NCBI RefSeq assembly: GCF_008831285.2
Contig: NC_045139.1
Location: 9,334,204-9,398,203, forward strand
Direction: 5' to 3'
Origin: Nymphaea colorata
Lineage: Eukaryota > Streptophyta > Magnoliopsida > Nymphaeales > Nymphaeaceae
DNA length: 64,000 nt
Of this stretch, positions 11,483-23,801 are shown piece by piece (within the stretch, counting starts at the first letter, position 1; each line of letters begins with the position of its first letter). The notes under the pieces are model-generated. The model had not been told where the DNA came from and searched no databases. It worked only from the letters and a program-made list of their open reading frames with translations. Made by a program: the position numbers and the translations under genes.

Positions 11483-12180
11483 GCGAGCTGAACTTGTTAT
11501 GACATATCGACGATATTAATGAGCACATTTTTATTTATTTTTACCTAGTTTTCATGTGCAACCATGCTACGTTTTTTTTAAGTGCATATTTGTTGGATTG
11601 ACGGACATTTTTACACAAGATCTTTTAACTAAATGGCTGTAGTTTTAGATGTCATTCATATCCTTGTGATTTTTATTGTTTGTAGATTAATCATTTGAGT
11701 TCAATCCATATGCAGCTTTAAGACAGGAAAGCATCTTTCCCTCTCTTCTTGATACATGCCCAGCTGGCCCTAATACAGTGGCTTGGCTTTGAACCCTCTA
11801 ATTAGCATGAAATTTAAAAGAAAATAAAGAAGACTTATAACTGAAAGTATTTTTCAGACCTTGTCACAAATGGACAAAAATCCAGCCAGGCCATGGAGAT
11901 AAAAAGTGATCAGAATTGAAGAAAAAAGTTGAACCAGTTCAATATCTGGTGATTTTGTCTCTCCCCGCCCCCACCAAGACAATTTCATGTTTTCCCATTA
12001 AGTAAAAAAACAAAAAAAACTATCATACAATATTTATAAAGTAACAAATAATAAAATAAAGTAGTAATTTGTCCAAATCGATTGAGCCAAAAAAAGGAAG
12101 AGAAGACAATCAAAAACAAAAAGGATTACATATTCAAGGCAGTTCTCTAGAATAACATTGCCTTAGGGAATCAATTAATT
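11483..12180. repeat. Unit W, copy 1 (partial)
   Basis: Matches 32330-33000 and 61070-61720. The first about 40 bp (11483-11520) are, on the minus strand, the beginning of a RING remnant (ICHNKFSS-like codons). The remainder is non-coding, with the blocks GAGCACATTTTTATTT and CCCTCTAATTAGCATGAAA. Confidence 0.7.
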
Positions 12181-13139
12181 CAAAGTATCCTAATTCATGA
12201 AATGCCATGACCTTTGTAGAAATACTGGAAAGCTATAGACATCCGAATACAATGTTTCCCAAATGAGCTGAAGTTGTATATCCTTCCGTTACTCGATGGA
12301 TTTGTACTTCGCAACTTGCATGATAAGTAATGAAAAACATTGTCAATGAATGTTGTACCTAAATTGGAAACTGTTGTGCAAGTGCATATTCTCTTAGACA
12401 CTTGAGTTGTTGTTTCAAAGAACATTTTCTTGCTTTAATAAAGCGTTGCGTTTTTCCAGATCTTGGACCCTTTCATCTGGAGAGTTTGGCCCTACTCTAT
12501 ATGTACGTACACGTACACTGTGCTGAGATCACTCTCCAAGTTTGGACTAAAATTACCTAACAATCATATTCATAGAAAAGTCAAACTATTGTAAAGGAAA
12601 AATATATTCACATACACATCTAGTGAAAAATATAGTTATACGTACAATTTATTTCTGCACTATCCTGTATTAATACCAGCTGATTAATGGGGATCTATAT
12701 GCTTCCATTGGGCGAATGTTGAATGGAAACTCGCGTGGAGAGCGTCTATCTGTTGTCGGAAAAACTATTTCGTCGATAACTTAATATATGGTTGACCTTC
12801 TATGTAGCTGAAAACAGTAGCGGTGCTATGTGTGGGCCATTGTCTATGCCAAGCAACACCAGTAAGTGTCCCTTTGATAAAATTTTATGGCTCCGCCACT
12901 GGCTGGCTGAAAACAATATTTGTGATGTGCAGGATGGTCGTGATATCGATTAGAGAGGAAATAAATCTGATCCGCAGTATTTACATTTTTGTGTCAACTT
13001 ACATTTTACAGAATTGGTCCTTGAGTGCCAGGGAATGTTTTCTTTCTTCTCTACTTCTTATTATAGAATTGGTCCTTGACTGGACCTGTTTGGCTGTAGA
13101 GGCTCAAGGACCTTTTTGGCAGGATCCAGCCAGCCAGGG
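12181..13139. other. No recognisable gene
   Basis: Apart from a 76-codon minus-strand frame at 12195-12425 with no recognisable motif, I see nothing supportable. Unit-W similarity fades at the left edge. Confidence 0.5.
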
Positions 13140-13147
13140 TCGTTAAC
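13140..13147. repeat. hAT-1 left target-site duplication
   Basis: TCGTTAAC, identical to 14103-14110. Eight bases is the hAT superfamily target-duplication length. Confidence 0.9.
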
Positions 13148-14102
13148 CAATGTCACCTGGGTGCATTTTTTTTGAGCTCGCACCTGCGTCGACGCGATGC
13201 GGGTGCGGGTTTGGGTGCGGGTGCGCTCCAGGTGCGCACCCAATCCGCACCATGTCTTTTTCCATCCATTTTTTTATTTTTTTTTTAATTTTTAACAAGC
13301 ACGATCGACAACTCTCTGACACTCTCTCTCTCCTCTTTCCGCTGCGACGCTGCTCTCTCTCTCTCTCTCTGCGCTGTGTCCGGCGGCTGTCGATCAAATA
13401 ACTCCGTCCGGTGGGGATTGATCGGTGGATTTGACCTGCATCGAGGATTGACGCCGTCTTTCGATTTCGGCCGGCACATTCTCCTCCAAAACTCTGCCAG
13501 CCTGTGAAGGAACTTAAAACCCCTTAGCGCAAGGGAGGCCCACTCTGCTTTCCCCTTTCCTTTTAGTTGCGATCTTGCGAACAAGAAGACAATGGCCCAG
13601 ACCTAATCTTTTAGGTATTTTCATTCGGCCCTCTTTTGTTTTGGTTATCATTTTCTGGCATCATTTTGACGTCATTGTTTTATGTAAATTATTTCCACAT
13701 CTTTTTGTTTCTAGTAGATTAGCTTTTAGGTTAAAATATTTATGGACCGACTTATTGTTACTTTGTTATATATAGTAGAAAAAATAAATAAATCAGATCA
13801 CTTGTTCCAAAAATAAGATCAATCGGATTTGAGAACCAAATAGTAAAATCGGGTTAACGGTGGGGTCAAGTTTTCAATTGTGATACTTGAAGTTAAGTTA
13901 TGTTAGAATGTTGTATTAGATTTTTTATATTTTTGTGGTAAATATTTTTTATAAGTTTTTAATATTTTTTATTGTTTATAATAAATTAATAATAATAATA
14001 ATAAATACTTTTGCCGCTCCGCTGCACCTAAATTTTTTGAAATGTGATGTGCTGGCACCGGCACAGGCACCGGCACCTACACCCCGCACCATGGTGACAT
14101 AG
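13148..14102. mobile_element. Non-autonomous hAT transposon hAT-1 (955 bp)
   Basis: The termini are CAATGTCACCTGGGTGC on the left and the complement of CTATGTCACCATGGTGC on the right, flanked by identical 8-bp duplications. Both ends carry GC-rich subterminal arrays of GGTGCGGGTGC/GCACCGGCACC type (about 13165-13255 and 14045-14098), as expected for hAT transposase binding regions. The interior has C/T-rich sequence (13310-13375) and A/T-rich sequence but no transposase, so it would need an autonomous partner. It is related to the element at 58028-59421. Short frames of 60-107 codons inside it are low-complexity. Confidence 0.85.
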
Positions 14103-14110
14103 TCGTTAAC
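14103..14110. repeat. hAT-1 right target-site duplication
   Basis: TCGTTAAC, an exact repeat of 13140-13147. Confidence 0.9.
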
Positions 14111-14880
14111 ATATTGCTCATTGAGTTTCTGTGCAAGCAAGAAATATATACCAAAACGAGTGGAGGGTATTTTTGATTTTTTGTTTATAAAATAAAGAAA
14201 ATCCTATAACATGACGGTTACTATGTGGTTCCAATCGATTATGACAAGAGTAATTAACTTATTCATAAATTTAAAATTCAGAGTAAAAAGCTTGAGGGTG
14301 ATGAGAGGACTTTGGTTTTTGCTATGTACCGAAAACGTGGCTCACTTTCGTTAAGGCCTACCTTTTACCACATTCTCATAATTTATGTTAACATTTTTGT
14401 CAAATGAATGAAGTTAGTGATGATATTTTTTTTCTGTTTTTTTTGGAAAGTGAAGGACATTTTCTAACATGGAAAAGACAATATGCAAGATTTTAAAATT
14501 TCACACATGACGACCGACGAAATTGAGGGCGAAACATTTGTCTAGCAATTGCCACCAAAGTGAAGATTGCAGAAAAAAATTAACAAACACGAGTTCTTCT
14601 GTCCAAAACAATGTTGTAAAGATTGGATTCTCTTATGATACCTCGTGTGGATTGACCTGCATCAACTTTGAAAAATAATATATTATATTACTTTCCAACT
14701 TATAATATAACGACCCATATAGCAGCATTAAATATTCCATAAAATGAAAAATTTTAAAGAACTTATTTTTCTTTTTACAAAAATATTATAAGAATGTTGA
14801 AGGTTGAAGGATGTTTTTGCACAATTTTGTTTTAAAAAGGCAGAGATCTCGGCCAGATATGCCATCCACGTACAACAACA
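14111..14880. other. No recognisable gene
   Basis: A/T-rich sequence without an extended reading frame, terminal repeat or recognisable motif. Confidence 0.5.
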
Positions 14881-14884
14881 ATAT

Positions 14885-15080
14885 GTGGGATCAAATATAG
14901 GTATGTTGAATGGTCTAATTTACAGGTAAAAGTTCGGTCGGATAAAACTATAAAGTCGTGGGTGATGTTAAAATTAAATATGATGTGGAAAGAATGGAAA
15001 TATTTTGATCCATTCGAAAAGGAATTAGAATATCATATAGTCGATAATGAAGATCTAGTTGATTGGGCACTAGATATTCA
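14885..15080 (+). pseudogene. CACTA (En/Spm) transposase-related fragment
   Basis: Plus-strand counterpart of the minus-strand fragment at 51230-51600. Upstream words (GGGATCAAATATAGG, GTTGAATGGTCTAATTTACAGG) match it, then the codons KSWVMLKLNMMWKEWKYFDP and FEKELEY, then DNEDLVDWALD in place of the DLAKWKDFL part. The pattern of a charged helix with KxWxxYFDP followed by a W-rich segment resembles the plant En/Spm-type transposase family Transposase_24. No catalytic domain is present. The opposite orientation from 51.2 kb shows independent capture or inversion. Confidence 0.4.
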
Positions 15081-15493
15081 AGGGTATTCTTGTGTACCAT
15101 GCACAAACTATCGTTGCCACGTAATAATTTCGCCATCCCACTTGCAATTGTCCTTGCCACGTAATCATTGAATCATGGGATATAAGCATAAATCACTTTA
15201 ATAAGAATCGCAACCAAAATCGAAACCATTTTCTGAATTTCGAGAGCAAACCACTACTCTTAATATCAATCATGTTGAACGATCATATATAAAATGTTGG
15301 GATCGTCTAATCATAAGAAAACAAGTTTTGTCCAAGATATGAAAAATGTAAGTTGATACAAAGAAAGTATGCTAACCTACCATAGTAAAGCTGCAATATC
15401 ATTTGAAAACAAAAATACTAACAAACAAATATATTTAGCCCAAACACTCCGGCCAAGTTGCACAAGGCAAAAGCGAAGATCTGCGGCCATATG
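15081..15493. repeat. Spacer-S-like sequence 3' of R2
   Basis: Words shared with spacer S (TGTGTACCATGCACAAAC, TTTCGAGAGCAAACCACT, AAATGTTGGGATCGTCTAAT) occur in the same order as at 8530-9060, leading into the 3' end of the RING gene. No gene is seen. Confidence 0.6.
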
Positions 15494-16126
15494 TCAAAAT
15501 ATAATTGGGCGGCCAAAGATAGAACCTAAGTCGGATCGGCACATTGGGCAGGAGAAAATGCGATGGCTGAACAGTTGGAAGAGACATGAACCATGGTAGG
15601 TATGGTGGCATGCAGTGACGATGATGTGATCGGTCGAGTCGAACTCGCTACAGCATATGGAACAATCATCATCGTCAAGGCGCTCGAGGAGCCGATCGTA
15701 GCCATGTTCGCCACTGGGATCACCAGCTACTTCGTCTCTTTTCTCTTTCGTGCATGCTACACGGATCTCCAGTAAGATCGTTGAAAGAAGTGGGTAGCTG
15801 TTCCTGGCCGGCACGACCTTGTCCCTAATGGTATTAGCAACCATAGATTTTGCCTCCTCTGCTGAGAGGGAATCCATATTCATGTCGTTGTGGAGTGTCC
15901 GATAGGCCAGTTGCTTGATATGCTCCAAGTCATTAACCTGTGAGGAAAAAATGGTGATAAACTTATGCTCATAGCACCATTGCTCCTTTGTTACCTCACC
16001 ATCTTGGTCGATCACCTGCAGTGTATCTTTGAGGAAGAACCCTATCTTTACCCTCTGTGATCGGACACCATTTCCATGTTCATGAGGCTGCGCTCCTGCA
16101 ATGTTTCCCGTCACTGAGATTGCCAT
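15494..16126 (-). CDS. RING-H2 finger protein R2, intact (210 aa)
   Basis: Single uninterrupted exon-sized frame. A canonical RING-H2 lies at the C-terminus: Cys155, Cys158, Cys173, His175, His178, Cys181, Cys193 and Cys196, with x2, x14, x1, x2, x2, x11, x2 spacing. All eight zinc ligands are present, so ubiquitin-ligase (E2-binding) activity is the expected role. Residues 20-125 form a conserved region (VKIGFFLKDTL, DLEHIKQLAYRTLH, PLLSTILLEIRV) also present in R1, R4, R5 and R7, which I cannot assign to a named domain. Residues 126-154 are an acidic linker (GEHGYDRLLERLDDDD). No signal peptide or membrane segment is seen, so it is probably soluble. The first ATG of the frame is chosen; R5 begins at the same relative place. 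The W at residue 50, where R1, R5 and R7 have C, is a private change. Expression is unknown. Confidence 0.75.
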   Translation of the reverse strand: MAISVTGNIAGAQPHEHGNGVRSQRVKIGFFLKDTLQVIDQDGEVTKEQWCYEHKFITIFSSQVNDLEHIKQLAYRTLHNDMNMDSLSAEEAKSMVANTIRDKVVPARNSYPLLSTILLEIRVACTKEKRDEVAGDPSGEHGYDRLLERLDDDDCSICCSEFDSTDHIIVTACHHTYHGSCLFQLFSHRIFSCPMCRSDLGSIFGRPIIF

Positions 16127-16700
16127 CTTTGGGAGGCCGCACTCCCTGGCTTAGCAAGAAATGGGTCGTAGAAGAAGTCTCCAAGTTTTTTTCTCTCCTT
16201 CTTCTTCTTTGCTGTGATGGGGTTGGGTTCACTCAGTTCAGATAGATATAGTCTTAGGATATTATGACTAATGAATAGGGAATTATGGCCTCAGTAAGTA
16301 AATGGAGATGTCATTGACATTTTTATTGACCTTGCCAATTTTCACATTACATTTAGATGAAAAGAACATATATGGGTGTGTTTTGAATAACAATCACAAA
16401 AAAATAACTTTTTCCCAAAAAAAAAAACGCGAGAAATAGGTCAGCAGTTTGAAAATTTAAAACAAAACAACTCTTTTAAAAATACCAAAAAATAAAAAAA
16501 ACACGTTTTTCACGGTTTTTTTTCTTTTTTTATTTTGAATGTTATTTTTTTTTTCATGTTTTTTATGCCAAACTGCTTGTTTTCGTTTTCTAATCTATAT
16601 TTCTTGATTTTTGGCTTATTTTTGGGCGTTTATGTTATTATTTTGTAATACATAATACATAATATGGTCTTCGTTAATTTTTAGGATTTTTAAAAATTGA
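16127..16700. repeat. Unit U3 5' flank of R2
   Basis: Sequence upstream of R2 (minus strand): a pyrimidine tract on the plus strand (CTCCTTCTTCTTCTTTG), the block CAGATAGATATAGTCTTAGG, then an A/T-rich stretch. The same order occurs upstream of R5 (42467-43070) and in U1. It would hold the promoter of R2. No unambiguous TATA box was fixed because the stretch is too A/T-rich. Confidence 0.6.
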
Positions 16701-16749
16701 CCATATTTTTCTTCTTCTTTATTCATGCTCACCGTAGATTACAAAAAAA

Positions 16750-17155
16750 ATCTTGCTGTATAAAATGCCAGAACGTTGTTTGTGACTATGATTTAGACTC
16801 GAGGAATCAGAAGGTTGATCATATTAATGTGACTTTTAGTAACGCAAGGTCTGCTTGCGTTGTATTGTCATGTATTTGCAATTGCCTGGGGCTCATGTAG
16901 TTCCTTTGTTCTTCTTCACACTTTTGTGCAAAGCAAGAAGGAGATTACTTGTCAGGCCCGGCTGGTTCTTTTGTTTCTTCTAGTAAAGGCTCGAGTTCTC
17001 AGTCAAAACCTAGCCGAGGAGGTGTAGGGACATCCATAATTTTGGCAGAAGAGGAAGAAAGAGTTGGAATTCCTGTAGAGGCTGGATTTCATGACATATG
17101 GTTAGCTGGTGGACGTGATATTTGTTTGATCCTATATAGTATAGGTTGCTGATGG
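16750..17155 (+). pseudogene. Unrecognised exon-like block, U3 copy
   Basis: Plus-strand block found in several U copies (10180, 43070, 53490, 56440). The frame from 16949 reads SGPAGSFVSSSKGSSSQSKP, then GTSIILAEEEERVGIPV and GRDICLILYSIGC followed by a stop. In other copies it is preceded by DFLAALWKKYAECTEGP. The reading frame and the closing stop are largely kept across diverged copies, which suggests descent from a real terminal exon. I do not recognise the protein. A CAG acceptor-like site precedes the block in the U5 copy. Confidence 0.45.
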
Positions 17156-17159
17156 TGAA

Positions 17160-18420
17160 TGCTTTCAAGAAATAACCTTGTAGAAACAGATTCTGTATCT
17201 TAACATATTGGATCATATCTTTATGTGAAATTGAATATCTTTCTAACTTAATAAGGTCGATAGTTGTTGATTTTTTTAACGTGGGTTGCTGTTAGAAGGG
17301 TTATCACCCTCTGTTTACATAGGCAAATTTTTTAGCATTATAATCCTGTATGGAGTGAGTTGTATCTCATTTCTTAGGAACTGAATCTTAAACACTAATC
17401 TATTTTTAAGTTTAAACAAACCTAATTCAAGTTAAAGGAACATTGGTTGACTTAAATGATACCTATCAGGATGACCCTTTTTTATTGACTGGATTGTGTT
17501 AAGAAAGTGGTAACGATGACTAATTTTGATCAGCTATTTTTCTGGTTGTGCATTTAGTTAATGGACTATATACTTGTTTAAGAAATTAGGAGGTAAAAGT
17601 GCTTTCCACAAATTGTGGAGCTGTTTGCAGGTGAAGCATTAAGCATTCTATTCATCTCCAAGATTTAGTTCCACCTACATTTGTGTTTTTCAATTTGCAT
17701 CTTTAATAAGGTAGATCTTGTGAATGAAATGTTCAATGATTGAAGGCTCATGCGTGGTAAGAACCTTTTTTCAACTACTTGCTTCCAGCAAGACATGAAT
17801 AAACATGATAATTTATTAAACGGAGGATTTTTGTTGGCAGAAGGGAAAGAGTGAAAATGACATGGGAAGAAGAAGTCGTTAGTCATATTTGTGGACGGCA
17901 TCTTGTGAGGAAGTTACATTGTGCACTTTTTTGCTATTTTGAGTTACTGTTTGGGGTTTGAATAATGAATTTCTGTAAGAGATTAATACGTATCTTACGT
18001 TTCCATTATTTTCTGATCACTACTGGCATTGTCACCGGTGGGCCAAATTTCCAAGGATCAAGTAACATCTGCCTTCATTTTTCTCCTTTTTCACTTTGTT
18101 CTTCTCTCGCTCATCAGTTATGAAGCTAACCATGAAATTCGTTATGTGCAAAATGATGCAAAAAATACTCCTTTTATGAGGTTCTGCTTTCTTTTTTTTC
18201 GTTAATTTTTTTTAGAAAATTTGTTACTCAATATGTTTTTTGTAATCTTTCTACAGCTAAACGGACACCTCTCCCTTGGTATTGTTGTTTTTTTTTTCCT
18301 TAAATAACAGTAACACAGTTTTTGGCCTGTTTTGGCTAACAAGGGTTTCCATTATTAACATCGTTAATAATGAATTGTTCAACTATTTGTGGCACTTGTT
18401 TTTTTTTTTTAGACCTCTCC
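17160..18420. repeat. Unit U3 distal part
   Basis: Non-coding, closely paralleled by 43530-44770 (TTGGATCATATCTTTATGTG, ATTCTATTCATCTCCAA, TTTGAATAATGAATTTCTGT). Parts recur at 5030-5280 and 56900-57290. No gene is supported. Confidence 0.7.
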
Positions 18421-18450
18421 CCTCTTTCTCTCTCTCTCTCTCTCTCTCTT
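18421..18450. repeat. (CT)n microsatellite
   Basis: C/T run within the U3/V2 boundary, followed by GTGTGTATGTGTG. Confidence 0.85.
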
Positions 18451-18589
18451 GTGTGTATGTGTGCTGGTTTACCCCTTTCTTCCTTACACTCACCTCTTTT
18501 TCCTGTACAACGACAGCTAAAAGGAAGGTGAAATCACCGAAATCGGCGTACGCAAAAGTATCCCCTTACACTTGTTTCACCTCTTCAAT

Positions 18590-19345
<756 letters not shown>

Positions 19346-19347
19346 TA

Positions 19348-19760
19348 GGGCTTCACACGAGTCGAGTTGGCCAGCTCGCGCTTGAGCCGGCTCAAAAAAC
19401 TCGAGCTCCTTATAGCAAGCTCGAGCTCGAACTGGACTCGTTTAACCCATTTAACTTGCTTAAGCGTTAAATCGTTTAGCGTTAGCTCAAGTAAGCATGA
19501 ACTTATTTAACTCATTTAAGCATTAACTCGTGTAACTTGTTGAACTTGTAAAACCGGTTTTGTCAATATTATATAGAGTACCGATTTGCATGTCGAGTCA
19601 AGTATAAACAAGTCGAGTTCCTGAAACTTGAACTCAACTTGTTTATCATTTCAAGTATCTTTGTAAGCTCGAACCCGACTCATTCATATATGAGTCGAAC
19701 ACGAGCCAAGTTTCTTCCAGCGACTTCGAGTCGAGCCCGAGTTAGCTCGCTCATGTGCAT
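19348..19760. repeat. Degenerate GAGCTCGA/CTCGTTTAACT repeat
   Basis: Starts TAGGGCTTCACACGAG and is rich in AGCTCGAGCT and ACTCGTTTAAC words. The paralogue is at 59790-60140. It resembles the terminal regions of short hAT elements, but matching ends were not found. Confidence 0.5.
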
Positions 19761-20516
19761 GACATGTGTTATTGAAAGTGAGCCACTGGGAGGGACACAT
19801 GTCATCATGCACTGAGAGCTGGCCAGGACGTACCGTAATGAACATAACCACTGGGCAGGATCTACCCTAATGAACATAACCAATAAGATCGCTTCCAAAA
19901 CAGACTCCAGCCATTCACTCGGCCCTCTTGAATAATGGAAGGACAAGAAATCAGGTTAAACCATTCACGTCAGACTTGCAGGTTTTGTAATGTGAATTTC
20001 CCTGAATATGAAACGAAGTTGAGAATCCCTTTTGTTTCCACATTTTTTTGTTTTTTGTTTTGCTTGTCTTACTTTTTTCGGCCCAATTAACTTGGACAAA
20101 TTACTGTTTTATTTTACCATTTATTGCTTTTATAATGATCAGTCTTAAAACAATAAAAACAAATTACTAGTCTTAAGACAATAAAATCCATTTCACCACT
20201 TAAAATTAAAACTATTTCACCATCCCGATTGAACCCATCCATGTCACGTAATGATCAAATCATGAGATGTAAGCAGAAGTCGCCAGAATATGAATCGCAA
20301 TGAAAATCGAAACCATTTCCTGAATTTCCAAAGCAAACCACTATTCATAAGCATTTTGAATGCTCATATATAACTTGTTGGGAACTTATCATCATAAGAA
20401 CATAAGTTTTGTACAAGATATCAAATGTAAGTTCAGACGAGAAAGTATGCTAACCTACCATCCTAAAGCAGCCATATCATTTGAAAAAAAACTAGCAATT
20501 ATATTTTGCTTCTTGA

Positions 20517-20656
20517 TCAATCACAACATATAGCCAAAAGACTCCAAGCAAAGTTGATCTGCCAAAATTTAATTGGGCCACCAGTGATTGGAGCCATGTC
20601 AGGTTGGCAGATTGGGCAGGTGTACGGCCGATGGTATGTATTGTGGCATGTGGTGA
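20517..20656 (-). pseudogene. RING-H2 C-terminal remnant R3a (part 1, split by chromovirus)
   Basis: The minus strand reads TTCHNTYHRPYTCPICQ, then PDMAPITGGPIKF, aligning to residues 172-210 of R2, with the normal stop lost and 13 more codons added. The N-terminal side of this RING continues at 32322-32375 on the other side of the 11.66-kb insertion. The Cys after HxxH is replaced by Pro, so the RING was already defective. It is the paralogue of R3b at 60963-61113. Confidence 0.7.
20652..20656. repeat. Chromovirus left target-site duplication
   Basis: GGTGA, identical to 32317-32321 on the far side of the element. Confidence 0.9.
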
Positions 20657-23652
20657 TGGTGGGAACCTAGACCCGGCTATCGATTTCAAAACCCGATAAT
20701 AGTTCCCAAGTCTAGGATGAACTTGCGGGAGCATAAAGTCCAAACTTAAGCAAATTATATTTACAAAACTTTTCCCGCCGAACAGCAACCCCAGCTTAAT
20801 AGTACCCTGGGTATAAGATACAAGTATGAATACAAGTATGTTTTCCCTGACCCAAGTCTTCAATCCTATTACAAAACTGAGGGGATTAAGGCTTGTACAA
20901 ACGTGAGCGATACAGATTTAACTCTCACAATTCACTCATCAATCATTCACAAACCATTCATACAATCCCTTAGAACGGACAAACCATGCCCTTTCCCATT
21001 GGTGGTCTAGCTACTTGTAGCCGTGTCCTTGGCAAGGTGCCTTGGAGGGACTACCGATAGTAGCAAATGGCTAGAGCCTGACTTAGAAAGCAAGTACACC
21101 CAATAACCCCGTTCTATAGGATGTTAGAAGTTACCTAGCCGATGAGAGATCGGCTTAAACAACAATAGAATCCGAGAGAAAACCAGTGGCTCAGCCACTC
21201 TCGGATATTGCAGCAAGGAGGTGGAGTGGAGGCTGGACCCGCCTGGTCTTCTAGTAAGAGCTACCGAGAGTGATGGAGGATCACGACAACAGAAGTGGAT
21301 GGTGTATGGCTGCTGCAGGCCTCGGTCAGCCAAGAGAGACAGCAAAGTGACGGAGGAGCGCCCAGATGGAGGCAGGGGCTTGGCCCACCTGGCCGAGCTG
21401 ACCTTGGCACTTAGGAAGATGTTCGGGAGATGGTTGCAGCGAGGGAGGCTGCAAGATGACTTACTTGCTGTAGTAGAGATGCTAATTTGATCACGTGCAA
21501 TCCTTGGAGATGAACCTACCTAATGGACTCCAAGGGGTCAAATTGAGCCCGAAACAAGGATTGAGCTCGGAGTGGGATTAGGTAGGCTCGATTTGGGTTA
21601 GGTTGTATAGAGCCGGGAGATGGAGATTAATTGGTAAGGGGTTGGTTATGGCTTAGAGATAGACTAAGGGTCAGGCATATGATGGTGGAGGGTTAATCCT
21701 ACGAGAGAGTGAAATTAAGGCTAGGTGAGATGGCTCTTAATGATGAGAGGTGGCTCTTAATTAGTATGGTCTGTTATGAGGATGGGTTACACCAAGCGGC
21801 AGGCGTGAGGGGTTATGTCACTAATAATAACTGTGGCTACTAATGAGGAGATGGAGGAGTTAACACAAGGCTGGAGGCTAATTAAGGCTGGCGTGAAGTG
21901 GGAAGGGTTGGTTACTGAAATTGGATGCGCTAAGTTAGGCGAAAGGCTTCCTACTAAGAGGAGCGTAACATACCTTTAATGCCTCAATGATCAAGAATTG
22001 GGGTGCGAGATGAAGTGAAAGGGTGATTGCTCATGCGTTGGAGCTGAGGTGGCAAGAGAGTGCTGGATGAATGCCACACTGAGGATGGATGGCTATGATG
22101 AAAATGCAATGGAGTTTTGTAACTCCTTACTTAAAGATGAGAAGCCAATGGGAGGAGCGTCGAGGTGTAACGCTCGCCGCTTGCACTTCTTTCTTTTAGG
22201 CGCTTAGGAGGTGGAATGACTACAATGCCCTCGCCAATTAAATTCCAACTTAATAACCAGTAATACTAACCATGGGAAATTTGGGAAAAGACGGAAATTA
22301 TTGAGCGCCCCTCGTTTTCAGCCAGAAAAATACCAGTGTTCAGGATTCCGGTGAGCAGGGACAGAATTCCGATCGGAAGCTGGTTCCCCACGATGGTTGG
22401 ACGGATTCGACTGCAATTTGGTGGGGATATTGCTAAGGCCTAGGTGATTCTACTGGAATAAACAAGAGAGTGAAACCCGCCCTGGTTTGCTTTAGAGTTT
22501 GCCTGCAATGTCCTCTCGATGGCTGTTTGATTCCGCCAAGCCGTGAACATGAATTTACCCAATTTTGGGGGAATTTCTATCTCCTTTGTCGACAGCAATT
22601 CCTCGATTGAGTGGGAGTTGGATTGCTACTGCCGTGGACGAGTTTCCAAGGGAATTAACCGGTCAATTTCGCTAAAATTCTATTGGCCGTCTACCAACGG
22701 AATTCCGACGAGCGCTCTCATTTTCTCACCGTGAAAATCAGTCGCGTATACTATGGATGATTTCAACTAGTCCTCTGCTTTGCTCAAGTAGGGAAGGAGC
22801 CGGGAGATTATCAGCACCAACCTCTGCACTTGCAGACCGGAGTCTTGTGCTTGGGTACTAGGCGACTTGAGCCACGAGTCACTCTCCTCCAAGCCTTTCC
22901 GATTTTCTTCTCCAGCCTCTAACTCCTTCCGGGGATGGAGAAGTTGCACAATGAGACGGTGGAGGGAAATTTGTGCGTAGGAAGAAGGTGCTCCAAGAGG
23001 ATTTCCGGTGGCCTCAAGGAACATATTCAAACCTGTTTTGCTTCAACCAGAGCCACGAGTTGGAGCCTTGGGATTCCAGTCAGGTAAGACGATGAGAGGA
23101 AGAGAGAGGCGGGAACCAATTTCACACTAAAACTTCAACTTTGATTCATAGATTGCATAATGAAAAAAGACTTACAAAAGAGTTTAAGTACTTGAAATAA
23201 ACCCAGTTCTAACATATGAACCGAATCACTTACTGAAATAAAAGACTCGACTATTAGCAAATGCATGAAAGGCAAATCGAGACGAGATGTCTCGGAAGTT
23301 CAGTGACATTGGCTTCTCCCTCGCAGGTTCAGCCATATAACCTGCCTGAGTTCGGCCTTAGGCTTGCCACGCGTGGACTGGGTGAGGACTAGACTCAGGG
23401 TTTGAATTCGCTATAATCGCATCTAGGTCTAGTTCTCGTGCTTGCTCTGCCTTGAAGTCTTTAGCCCGCTGCCCGCACTCCGCTGATGATGCTCTACCCA
23501 CACCGCCCGCTACATCAACTTCAAGTTCTACGCTAGCCTCCCTTAGCTCATCTATGCTTTTCATAATGTTGGCCGATGGCGCTTGGCTCTCTTGGCCTTG
23601 CTTGGCCGTGCTGGCCTTGGTTCTTGGCCTCCTGGTGGGAAGGTCTGCATCA
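20657..23652 (-). repeat. Chromovirus 3' LTR (2996 bp)
   Basis: Read on the element's strand it begins TGATGCAGACC and ends GGTTCCCACCA (TG...CA). It aligns along its length with 29258-32316. Differences include a replaced stretch near 22740 versus 31325-31410 and a tandem gain near 30440-30480 in the other copy. Short frames inside it (for example 21221-21490, 22543-22734) are LTR sequence, not genes. Confidence 0.93.
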
Positions 23653-23667
23653 GATCCTCCCTCCTTA
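23653..23667 (-). other. Chromovirus polypurine tract
   Basis: On the element strand AAGGAGGGAGGATC lies immediately upstream of the LTR start TGATGC. Confidence 0.8.
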
Positions 23668-23681
23668 CATCGAGCTTGCCC

Positions 23682-23801
23682 CTAAGCTCGTGCAGTGGGA
23701 AAACGATTAACTATCTGCTCAAATTCTTCCCACGAAGTGCCGTTGTCTGGTCCTTCCCATTTAACCATAAGTTCATGACACAGTCTACCATTCCGATGAA
23801 C
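23682..23801 (-). other. Chromodomain at the end of pol
   Basis: Forty codons in the integrase frame, reached after an in-frame TAG at 23802-23804: HELMVKWEGPDNGTSWEEFE, then QIVNRFP and a terminal stop. LMVKWEG...SWE is the chromodomain core with aromatic cage residues. Chromodomains steer integration to marked heterochromatin. It sits about 30 bp upstream of the LTR, the usual chromovirus position. Confidence 0.85.

Noticed and set aside
12195-12425. 76-codon minus-strand frame
   Set aside because: No recognisable motif, no conserved counterpart in the other copies; chance frame likely.
22543-22734. 63-codon frame repeated at 31128-31319 in similar form
   Set aside because: The repetition is simply because both are the same position in the two chromovirus LTRs.
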